36,674 nt of DNA from Bacteroidales bacterium UBA1219 (GTDB taxonomy: Bacteria > Bacteroidota > Bacteroidia > Bacteroidales > P3), in NCBI GenBank assembly GCA_002309295.1, contig DBXF01000004.1, positions 224-36,897 of the forward strand. Direction: 5' to 3'. How positions within the stretch are numbered: position 1 is the stretch's first letter; each line of letters begins with the position of its first letter. The position numbers and the translations under genes are program-made. Positions 30,016 to 36,674 of the stretch are shown piece after piece. The notes beneath the pieces were generated by a model, which was given only the letters and a program-made list of their open reading frames with translations, made no database searches and was not told where the DNA came from.

Positions 30016-30429
30016 ATGGAAAAGTATGATATTAAGATACTTCTGGCGCTGTATGAGTCGCTGAAAGGCCGCAAGGATTTCTTCAAATTCCTTGCCCAAA
30101 ACGGCTATCCCGAGCTGGCGGCTTTTTCCAACGCCGTGCGCGGCGACATCGACGCGATGCTGTGGCTTTTCAAGAACAAATACGAGTGGCTGGCCATACT
30201 TAGCAACGCCATCGACGGCGAGGCCGAAGCCCGCGAGTGGATTCGCAAAAACACCCACGAGGTGAATTTCTATTTCGCCCTTGCCTGCAAAAAAGAGGAG
30301 GTGGCCACCAAATGGCTCGCCGAACACAACCTCAACGTTTTCCTGATGATGGCCAAAGAGATAGACATAGTTCTCGACACCCAGATGAAGGAAAACCTTT
30401 CGTGGTACACCTACAAATTCGGACAATGA
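30016..30429 (+). CDS. Conserved hypothetical helical protein
   Basis: A 137-residue, all-helical, soluble protein with no signal peptide. It is rich in W, F, A and K and has repeated AxxNA-type helices (AAFSNAVRGD at about 37-46 and AILSNAIDGE at about 61-70), suggesting two related helical hairpins. No known family is recognised with certainty; similar proteins lie upstream of the rluB gene in Bacteroidales. It precedes rluB by 19 nt, so it is probably co-transcribed. The ATG at 30016 is the first in frame. Confidence 0.7.
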   Translation: MEKYDIKILLALYESLKGRKDFFKFLAQNGYPELAAFSNAVRGDIDAMLWLFKNKYEWLAILSNAIDGEAEAREWIRKNTHEVNFYFALACKKEEVATKWLAEHNLNVFLMMAKEIDIVLDTQMKENLSWYTYKFGQ

Positions 30430-30448
30430 TTTTTTATCTTAAATAATA

Positions 30449-31729
30449 ATGGAAAAACGCAGAAACAATCGTCGTGAAGACGACAGCCGCAACGGCAGAG
30501 ACAACAACCGCCGTTCAAGAAATAACAATTACGAAAACAAAGGTCGCAGGGACGAGCGTCCGGGCCGCGACGACCGTCGCCGCAGCCGTCGCGATGACGA
30601 CTACGACCGCGACGAAAGCCGTCGCCGCAGGGCCATACGCAACGAAAACTGGTTCGACATAGAACCCGACCAGAGCAATAATTTCGGTTCCGACGACTAT
30701 GGCCGCGACCGCCGAGCCCCGCGCAACCGTGACGACCGCCGTGATGGCAGAAATACACGTGGCAGCCGTGACGAGCGAGACAACCGCCGCCCCAACCGTT
30801 TCGGCGACAGCCGCCGCGACAACGACCGTGGCGAGAGGAAATACCGCGACTACCGCCGCAATAACTCGTACAACGACTATCAGTTCGATTTCGACGACGA
30901 CTCCGACGACGATTTCGATTTCCAGCCTAGAAACCGTCGCAACAGATTCACCGACCGTGACAGCCGTCACCAGCGCACATCGCGCCATAGCGACGACAAA
31001 GCTCCCAAAGCATCGAAAAACGACGGTTCCATACGTCTGAACAAATACATCGCCAACGCAGGCATCTGCTCGCGTCGCGAGGCCGACGTGCTTATCGAGA
31101 GCGGTGCCATCTCCGTCAACGGCGAAGTGGTAACACAGCTCGGATTTAAAGTGAACCCCGGCGATGTGGTTAATTATGGCGGCGAAACACTGGTGTCGGA
31201 GCGCAAACGCTACATACTGCTCAACAAGCCCAAGGGCTTTATCACCACCATGGACGATCCGCAGGAGCGTAAGACGGTGATGGCTCTCGTGGCAGACGCA
31301 TGCACAGAACGCATTTACCCCGTCGGTCGTCTCGACCGCAACACCACAGGCCTGCTGCTGTTTACCAACGACGGCGAACTGGCCAAAAAACTTACGCACC
31401 CCTCCTCTGGAGCCCGCAAGGTATATCATGTGGAACTCGACAAGCCCTTGGCTCCCGCCGACCGCCGCAAGATTCTGGAAGGCCTCTCCCTCGAGGACGG
31501 CGACATAGCTTTCGACGCAGTGGAATACAACTCCGACGACCGCAACTCCGTGGGCGTGGAGCTGCACTCGGGACGCAACCGCATTGTGCGCCGCGTTTTT
31601 GAGTCGCTCGGCTATGAGGTTTATAAACTCGACCGTGTTATCTTTGCCGAACTTACCAAGAAAAACCTTCCCCGCGGACGCTGGCGCGAACTCACCGCAA
31701 AGGAAGTGGGATTCTTGAAAATGCTGTAA
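30449..31729 (+). CDS. Pseudouridine synthase of the RsuA/RluB family with long R/D-rich N-terminal extension
   Basis: A 426-residue enzyme that converts uridine to pseudouridine in rRNA. Residues 1-190 are low-complexity, rich in R, D, N and G (many RRD, DNR and RGD-type runs), and probably disordered and RNA-binding. An S4 domain starts at 195 (IRLNKYIANAGICSRREAD). The catalytic aspartate D296 is in the GRLDRNTTGLLLFTNDG motif, and RNRIVRRVFESLGYEV closes the domain. The fold fits RluB (23S U2605) or RsuA; RluB is favoured by the S4 and C-terminal motifs but not certain. The extension is common in Bacteroidota. era starts 3 nt after its stop. Confidence 0.9.
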   Translation: MEKRRNNRREDDSRNGRDNNRRSRNNNYENKGRRDERPGRDDRRRSRRDDDYDRDESRRRRAIRNENWFDIEPDQSNNFGSDDYGRDRRAPRNRDDRRDGRNTRGSRDERDNRRPNRFGDSRRDNDRGERKYRDYRRNNSYNDYQFDFDDDSDDDFDFQPRNRRNRFTDRDSRHQRTSRHSDDKAPKASKNDGSIRLNKYIANAGICSRREADVLIESGAISVNGEVVTQLGFKVNPGDVVNYGGETLVSERKRYILLNKPKGFITTMDDPQERKTVMALVADACTERIYPVGRLDRNTTGLLLFTNDGELAKKLTHPSSGARKVYHVELDKPLAPADRRKILEGLSLEDGDIAFDAVEYNSDDRNSVGVELHSGRNRIVRRVFESLGYEVYKLDRVIFAELTKKNLPRGRWRELTAKEVGFLKML

Positions 31730-31732
31730 GCG

Positions 31733-32617
31733 ATGGAGAAAAAACATAAAGCAGGTTTCGTTAATATAGTGGGCAATCCCAACGTGGGCAAGTCCACCCT
31801 GATGAATGCCCTTGTCGGCGAACAGCTATCCATCATCACCTCCAAGGCACAGACCACTCGCCACCGCATAATGGGCATTGTGAACGGTGAGGATTTCCAG
31901 ATTGTCTATTCCGACACGCCGGGCATCGTAAATCCGCATTACAAGCTGCACGAGAGCATGATGGGCTTTGTGGATTCCGCTTTGCAGGACGCCGATTTGT
32001 TTCTTTTGGTAACCGAAGTAGGGGAGTCCCTCAAGGATCAGGAAATATTGCAGAAGATAATAAAATCCGACATTCCTATTGTGTTGGTAATTAATAAAAT
32101 AGATATTTCCGACCAGGAGACAATCCTGAAAAAGATGGAATATTGGCAGAACCAGATTCCTCGGGCTACTATAATTCCTGCTTCGGCAACGGAGAAATTC
32201 AATATCGACAAGATTTTCGACAAGATTATGGAACTGCTGCCCGAAAATCCGCCCTATTTCCCCAAGGACGAGCTCACCGACAAGTCGATGCGTTTCTTTG
32301 TTTCGGAAATAATCCGCGAAAAGATACTACTCCATTATCAGAAGGAAATCCCTTATTCAACGGAAGTTGTGGTGGAGTCGTACAAGGAGGAGGACGGCAT
32401 CGATAAAATTTCGGTGGTGATATACACTGAACGCGAGTCGCAGAAGGCCATACTCATCGGCCACGAAGGCAAGTCGCTAAAAAAAGTGGGCACCGAGGCC
32501 CGCAAGGATATCGAGGAGTTCACCGGCAAGAAATGTTTTTTGCAACTACACGTTAAAGTGCTGAAAGACTGGCGCAACAGCGAAAAAGCCCTGAAATGGT
32601 TCGGGTACGAAAATTGA
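31733..32617 (+). CDS. era: GTPase Era
   Basis: Ribosome-associated GTPase needed for 30S assembly and 16S rRNA 3' end maturation. G1 is GNPNVGKST at 14-22, G3 DTPG near 61-64, G4 NKID near 122-125, and the KH domain with the REKILLHYQKEIPYS segment and the conserved IGHEGKSLKKVG-x-x-AR-x-DIE motif forms the C-terminus. Length of 294 residues is normal. It starts 3 nt after the pseudouridine synthase gene, a ribosome-maturation pair, and is convergent with der. Confidence 0.97.
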   Translation: MEKKHKAGFVNIVGNPNVGKSTLMNALVGEQLSIITSKAQTTRHRIMGIVNGEDFQIVYSDTPGIVNPHYKLHESMMGFVDSALQDADLFLLVTEVGESLKDQEILQKIIKSDIPIVLVINKIDISDQETILKKMEYWQNQIPRATIIPASATEKFNIDKIFDKIMELLPENPPYFPKDELTDKSMRFFVSEIIREKILLHYQKEIPYSTEVVVESYKEEDGIDKISVVIYTERESQKAILIGHEGKSLKKVGTEARKDIEEFTGKKCFLQLHVKVLKDWRNSEKALKWFGYEN

Positions 32618-32767
32618 GTGACAATTAGTAGTTAGTAATTAGTAATTGGTAACGGCTAATAATTTATTGATTATCAGCTGTTAACTATAAAACTATAAAT
32701 TCTAAACTATAAACCAACTGCAAACTGCCCTCTGCCCCCTGACAACTGCCCCCTGAATCCTAAAAAA
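32618..32767. other. Convergent intergenic region with AGTAATT and AACTGC tracts
   Basis: After era comes ATTAGTAGTTAGTAATTAG. Before the end of der the plus strand has CTATAAATTCTAAACTATAAA and TGCCCTCTGCCCCCTGACAA. Read on the strand of the gene each one follows, both are AGTT/AGTTG-type tracts. No gene or standard terminator is recognised. Confidence 0.6.
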
Positions 32768-34072
32768 TCATTTCGCTCTGAAGAAAATCTTTATCGGCAC
32801 CCCTTCGAAATCCCATATTTCGCGCATGCGGTTTTCCACAAAACGGCGGTAGGGGTCGCGGATGTACTGTGGCAGGTTGCAGAAGAATACAAACTGCGGG
32901 TAGGTCGTAGGTAGCTGGGTTATGTATTTGATTTTTATGTATTTGCCTTTCCATGCGGGAGGCGGGTTCTGCTCTTTCACTATGGGCAGAAGGGTTTCGT
33001 TAAGTTCGGAGGTGTTTATGCGGCGAGACCGCGATTCGTAGACCTTGCGGGCTGTCTCCAAAACCTTGTATATACGTTGTTTGTTGATAACCGAGGTAAA
33101 CACGATTGGCACGTCGGAGAAAGGTGCAATGCGTTCGCGGATAAGGTCTTCGTATTTTTTGTGGGTATGAGTGTCTTTTTCCACGGTGTCCCACTTGTTG
33201 ACTACGATTACCACGCCTTTATTATTGCGCTGGATAAGTCCGAAAATGTTGAGGTCCTGCTGTTCGATGCCCTGCGATGCGTCGAGCATCAGTATGCACA
33301 CGTCGCTGTTTTCGATGGCGCGCACCGAGCGTAGCACGGAGTAGAACTCGATGTCCTCGGTAACTTTCTGTTTTTTACGTAGTCCCGCTGTATCCACAAA
33401 GTTGAAATCGAAACCGAAACTATTGTAACGTGTGTAAATGGAGTCGCGGGTGGTGCCTGCTATGGGGGTTACTATATTGCGGTCCTCGCCGGTGAGGGCG
33501 TTGATAAGTGACGACTTACCCACGTTGGGACGGCCTACAACTGCTATTCTTGGCAGGTCGGTGTTCTCGTCCTCAATGGGTGACATGTCTTTCACCAGTT
33601 CGTCGAGCAGTTCGCCGGTGCCGGAGCCATTCATTCCCGAAATGGGGAAAATCTCGCCCAAGCCCAGAGCGTAGAACTCCGCTATCTCGTTCATTCTCAT
33701 GGGATTGTCCACTTTGTTCACCACGGGCAGCACCTTTTTCTTCGATTTGCGCAGCATCTTGGCCACATCCTCGTCCATAGGTGTGAGACCATCCTTTACG
33801 TCGAGAAGGAAAAGTATTGCATCTGCCTCGTCGATAGCCAGTTGCACCTGCCGACGGATTTCTGTTTCAAAAGAGTCGTCGCTGCCAACAACGTAGCCGC
33901 CGGTGTCTATCACCGAAAAACCTATGCCGTTCCACTCCGATTTGCCGTACTGGCGGTCGCGGGTAACGCCGCTGGTCTCGTCCACAATGGCCGAGCGCGA
34001 TTCGGTAAGACGGTTGAAAAGTGTCGATTTTCCTACGTTGGGACGTCCCACTAAAGCTACGATGTTGTTCAT
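32768..34072 (-). CDS. der: GTPase Der (EngA)
   Basis: Essential double GTPase for 50S ribosome maturation, 434 residues. Two G domains in tandem: G1 motifs GRPNVGKST at 9-17 and GRPNVGKSS at 180-188, DTGG and DTAG switch II motifs, NKVD and NKWD G4 motifs. The C-terminal KH-like domain starts after about 350 (INTSELNETL, PTYPQFVFFCN). A promoter with TTG, 18-nt spacer and TATTTTTG lies upstream on the minus strand. Monocistronic and convergent with era. Confidence 0.97.
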   Translation of the reverse strand: MNNIVALVGRPNVGKSTLFNRLTESRSAIVDETSGVTRDRQYGKSEWNGIGFSVIDTGGYVVGSDDSFETEIRRQVQLAIDEADAILFLLDVKDGLTPMDEDVAKMLRKSKKKVLPVVNKVDNPMRMNEIAEFYALGLGEIFPISGMNGSGTGELLDELVKDMSPIEDENTDLPRIAVVGRPNVGKSSLINALTGEDRNIVTPIAGTTRDSIYTRYNSFGFDFNFVDTAGLRKKQKVTEDIEFYSVLRSVRAIENSDVCILMLDASQGIEQQDLNIFGLIQRNNKGVVIVVNKWDTVEKDTHTHKKYEDLIRERIAPFSDVPIVFTSVINKQRIYKVLETARKVYESRSRRINTSELNETLLPIVKEQNPPPAWKGKYIKIKYITQLPTTYPQFVFFCNLPQYIRDPYRRFVENRMREIWDFEGVPIKIFFRAK

Positions 34073-34127
34073 AATGTGGTGTTTTTTAGTATTTTAAGTC
34101 GATAATAGAAAGTTCGTTTCCAGACTG

Positions 34128-34156
34128 CAAAAATACATAAAATAATTGAAAAACAA
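34128..34156 (-). promoter_or_regulatory. Promoter of der
   Basis: On the minus strand, TTG (34156-34154), an 18-nt spacer and TATTTTTG (34135-34128) match the Bacteroidota consensus. The ATG of der is 55 nt downstream. Confidence 0.7.
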
Positions 34157-34252
34157 ATATTAATGTGTTTATTGATGCTTTTATTAATCGAAAATATGTA
34201 TCTACTTGTCATGCTTGACAAAGATTTTTTACGAAATTAGCAAAAAAAAGTG

Positions 34253-34260
34253 TATCTTTG
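34253..34260 (+). promoter_or_regulatory. Candidate -7 box of pyrG
   Basis: TATCTTTG followed by CACCTTGATA lies about 100 nt before the pyrG start; the -33 part is not clear. The leader (34268-34361) contains TGACGGGGTATCGTTGACG and GTGCCATCATTTTG, where TGACG/CATCA can pair weakly. It has no strong attenuator. Confidence 0.5.
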
Positions 34261-34361
34261 CACCTTGATATAAAAATGACGGGGTATCGTTGACGTGTGC
34301 CATCATTTTGTGTGTCAAATAAATACATTGCTTACGACAACTAATTAAAAACATAAATACG

Positions 34362-35978
34362 ATGATTTCGACAAAGTACATATTTGTAACCGGAGGTGTG
34401 GCGTCATCGTTGGGCAAAGGCATTATCGCCGCATCTCTGGCCAGTCTTCTCAAGGCACGCGGATATTCCGTAACCAACCAAAAATTAGACCCTTACATCA
34501 ACATCGACCCAGGCACGCTCAACCCTTATGAGCACGGCGAATGCTACGTTACCGAGGACGGCGCCGAGACCGACCTCGGCCACTACGAGCGTTTCACCAA
34601 CGTGCGCACGTCGCAGGCCAACAACGTCACCACCGGACGCATATACCAGTCGGTGATTGAAAAGGAGCGCCGCGGCGATTTTCTCGGCGGCACCGTGCAG
34701 GTGATTCCGCACATCACCAACGAGATAAAAGACCGCATCAAATTCCTCGGCAACACGGGCAACTACGACTTTGTGATAACCGAAATTGGCGGCACTGTGG
34801 GCGACATCGAGTCGTACCCCTTCATCGAGACTGTGCGTCAACTTAAATGGGCTCTAGGCAACGACTGCGTTGTGCTGCACCTTACTTATATCCCTTATCT
34901 GGCCGCCGCCGCCGAACTTAAGACAAAACCCACACAGCACTCCGTGCATGCGCTCATGCAGCAGGGTGTGCAACCCGATATCATCATCTGTCGCACCGAG
35001 CACCCGCTTTCGCGCAGCGTCCGCGACAAGATAGCCCTTTTCTGCAACGTGGAAAGCGACTGCGTTATCGAGGACAGCGACGTGTCGTCGATTTACGAGG
35101 TTCCTCTGCGTATGCATCACGAAAAACTTGACATTCAGGTGCTTCGCAAACTCGACATCCCTGCCAAAAACGAGATAGACCTCTCGATATGGGAGACATT
35201 TATGTACAAGCTTCATCATCCCAACTCGGAGATAACTATCGGATTGGTAGGTAAATACGTGGAATTGCAGGATGCCTACAAATCTATCACCGAAGCATTT
35301 GTCCATGCCGGCACTTCGTTGCAATGCAAGGTGCATGTGAAATCGATACACTCCGAAACCATTAACAGCGAGAATGTGGATGAAAAGCTGTCGCACCTCA
35401 ACGGCATCTTGGTGGCTCCGGGTTTCGGCAACCGCGGTATCGACGGTAAGATTCTCGCCGCCAAATACGCCCGCGAGAACAACGTGCCGTTTTTGGGAAT
35501 CTGTCTGGGCATGCAGTGCGCAGTGGTGGAGTTCGCCCGCAACGTGCTTGGCTACTCCGACGCCCATTCGGTGGAGATTGCCCCTGCCACAAAACATCCC
35601 GTCATCGACATGATGGAGGAACAGAAAAATATCTCCAAGCTGGGCGGCACCATGCGTCTGGGCGCCTATCCCTGCAAACTCGACAAGGATTCGTTGGTAT
35701 ACCAGATTTACGGCAAGGAACTTATCAGCGAACGTCACCGTCATCGTTACGAGTTCAACAACGAATACCTCGACCAGTTCCAGAAAGCAGGTATGAAAGC
35801 CGTGGGCATCAATCCCGACCACAACCTTGTGGAGATTGTGGAGATACCCTCGCACCCGTTCTACATCGGTGTGCAGTTTCATCCCGAATACAAAAGCACG
35901 GTGATGAACCCTCACCCGCTTTTCCTCGCTTTCGTGAAAGCCGCTTCAAAACCAGTGAAATCAAACAAGAACAAATAA
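34362..35978 (+). CDS. pyrG: CTP synthase
   Basis: Amidotransferase that makes CTP from UTP, ATP and glutamine. The N-terminal synthase domain starts with TKYIFVTGGVASSLGKGI (P-loop type), includes KLDPYINIDPGTLNPYEHGE and the ADL-like TDLGHYERF metal site. The class-I glutaminase domain has the oxyanion segment and nucleophile in LGICLGMQ (C381), and a late H-P-E triad part in VQFHPEYKS. Length of 538 residues is normal. The ATG at 34362 starts the family's conserved N-terminus. ahcY follows after 13 nt. Confidence 0.97.
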   Translation: MISTKYIFVTGGVASSLGKGIIAASLASLLKARGYSVTNQKLDPYINIDPGTLNPYEHGECYVTEDGAETDLGHYERFTNVRTSQANNVTTGRIYQSVIEKERRGDFLGGTVQVIPHITNEIKDRIKFLGNTGNYDFVITEIGGTVGDIESYPFIETVRQLKWALGNDCVVLHLTYIPYLAAAAELKTKPTQHSVHALMQQGVQPDIIICRTEHPLSRSVRDKIALFCNVESDCVIEDSDVSSIYEVPLRMHHEKLDIQVLRKLDIPAKNEIDLSIWETFMYKLHHPNSEITIGLVGKYVELQDAYKSITEAFVHAGTSLQCKVHVKSIHSETINSENVDEKLSHLNGILVAPGFGNRGIDGKILAAKYARENNVPFLGICLGMQCAVVEFARNVLGYSDAHSVEIAPATKHPVIDMMEEQKNISKLGGTMRLGAYPCKLDKDSLVYQIYGKELISERHRHRYEFNNEYLDQFQKAGMKAVGINPDHNLVEIVEIPSHPFYIGVQFHPEYKSTVMNPHPLFLAFVKAASKPVKSNKNK

Positions 35979-35991
35979 TATATCGAATATC

Positions 35992-36674
35992 ATGACAAAC
36001 GAATACAAAATTGCCGATATCAACCTCAAGGACTGGGGTCGCAAAGAATTGGACACTGCCGAAAAGGAGATGCCCGGCCTGATGGCTTGCCGTAAGAAAT
36101 ACGGTGCACAGAAACCTCTCAAAGGCGCCCGCATTACAGGCTCCCTGCACATGACAATACAAACTGCCGTGCTTATCGAGACACTGCGCGAGCTCGGCGC
36201 CGACATACGTTGGGCCAGCTGCAACATTTTCTCCACTCAGGACCATGCCGCCGCAGCCATCGCCGCCACGGGAGTGCCCGTGTTTGCATGGAAAGGCGAG
36301 AGCATCGAAGAATACTGGTGGTGCACGCTGCAGGCTTTCTCGTTCCCCGGTGGCAAAGGACCTCAGCTGATTGTTGACGACGGCGGCGACGCCACACTGC
36401 TTCTGCACAAAGGCATTGCCGTGGAGAACGACCCCAAACTGCTCGACAAGACTCCCGAAAATCCCGAAGAAGGCGTGATATTGAACCTTCTGCGCAACGT
36501 CTATAAAGAAAATCCCACCAAATGGCACGACATACTTAAGGAACTGCGCGGCGTTTCCGAGGAGACGACAACCGGCGTACACCGTCTGTACCAGATGATG
36601 GAACGTGGCGAACTGCTGATTCCCGCCATCAACGTGAACGACTCCGTAACCAAGTCGAAATTCGACAACCTGTA
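35992..36674 (+). CDS. ahcY: Adenosylhomocysteinase (partial, 3' end outside window)
   Basis: Hydrolyses S-adenosylhomocysteine to adenosine and homocysteine, keeping methylation running. The visible 227 residues start MTNEYKIADINLKDWGRKEL. Typical segments are GARITGSLHMTIQTAVLIETL, the WASCNIFSTQDHAAAAI strand, and DDGGDATLL near residue 135. The gene runs off the right edge before the NAD-binding domain. The start is 13 nt downstream of pyrG, so the two may be co-transcribed. The frame has no stop within the window. Confidence 0.95.
   Translation, partial: MTNEYKIADINLKDWGRKELDTAEKEMPGLMACRKKYGAQKPLKGARITGSLHMTIQTAVLIETLRELGADIRWASCNIFSTQDHAAAAIAATGVPVFAWKGESIEEYWWCTLQAFSFPGGKGPQLIVDDGGDATLLLHKGIAVENDPKLLDKTPENPEEGVILNLLRNVYKENPTKWHDILKELRGVSEETTTGVHRLYQMMERGELLIPAINVNDSVTKSKFDNL

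Noticed and set aside
30515..31747. Long antisense open frame of 410 codons
   Set aside because: It mirrors the R/D-rich codons of the pseudouridine synthase gene; the translation is valine/alanine low-complexity and no promoter is seen.

Overview
The window reads as chromosome of a Bacteroidota bacterium, most likely an uncultured member of Bacteroidales with moderate GC. Four things support this: promoter -7 boxes of the TAnnTTTG type, few Shine-Dalgarno sequences, Bacteroidota-specific families (DUF1599, DUF5103/T9SS plug, GldA, fimbrillin-like and FISUMP-like lipoproteins, short outer-membrane barrels), and the local gene order DUF1599 / folP / cdaA. No rRNA, CRISPR array, phage module or canonical integrase is visible.

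Layout. 1-598: minus-strand DUF1599 gene running into a partial membrane-protein gene. 880-2505: folP-cdaA (folate; c-di-AMP). 2506-5273: an inserted lipoprotein gene, then a second, truncated copy of the cdaA 3' end. 5274-6587: ugd. 6588-6959: short tandem repeats and hairpins. 6960-9321: M16 peptidase and a zinc-ribbon potassium channel. 9469-11627: AT-rich accessory patch (two small membrane or exported proteins, an AAA ATPase) with three 28-bp palindromes in its gaps. 11850-13816: RsmI-type methyltransferase and LuxC-like acyl-CoA reductase. 13929-16919: an exported protein and two outer-membrane barrels. 17021-17723: RAYT transposase with inverted-repeat ends and REP-like hairpins. 17771-19024: T9SS plug-type protein. 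19188-25624: envelope block, with amidase-mlaD-gldA on minus facing lptD-mazG on plus. 25668-26943: FGE-domain lipoprotein and a MerR regulator. 27016-29417: second accessory insertion (metzincin-like protease, lipoprotein, truncated merR copy, exported protein). 29780: tRNA-Arg(ACG). 30016-32617: hypothetical, rluB-like, era. 32768-34072: der (minus). 34362-36674: pyrG and partial ahcY.

The conserved genes fall into pathways: folate and nucleotide metabolism (folP, pyrG, mazG, ahcY), c-di-AMP signalling, ribosome maturation (era, der, rluB, rsmI) and outer-membrane biogenesis (lptD, MCE protein, amidase, barrels).

The most unusual signal is that two accessory insertions have the same architecture. 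A conserved gene (cdaA or merR) is followed by cargo for exported proteins and then by a diverged, in-frame copy of that gene's own 3' end. In addition, a minus-strand exported-protein gene at each locus starts behind a closely related promoter/leader of about 100 bp (4650-4753 and 29450-29549). No recombinase is encoded in either insertion. This looks like a recurrent way of loading secreted cargo downstream of core genes. The mechanism is inference; the duplications are directly visible.
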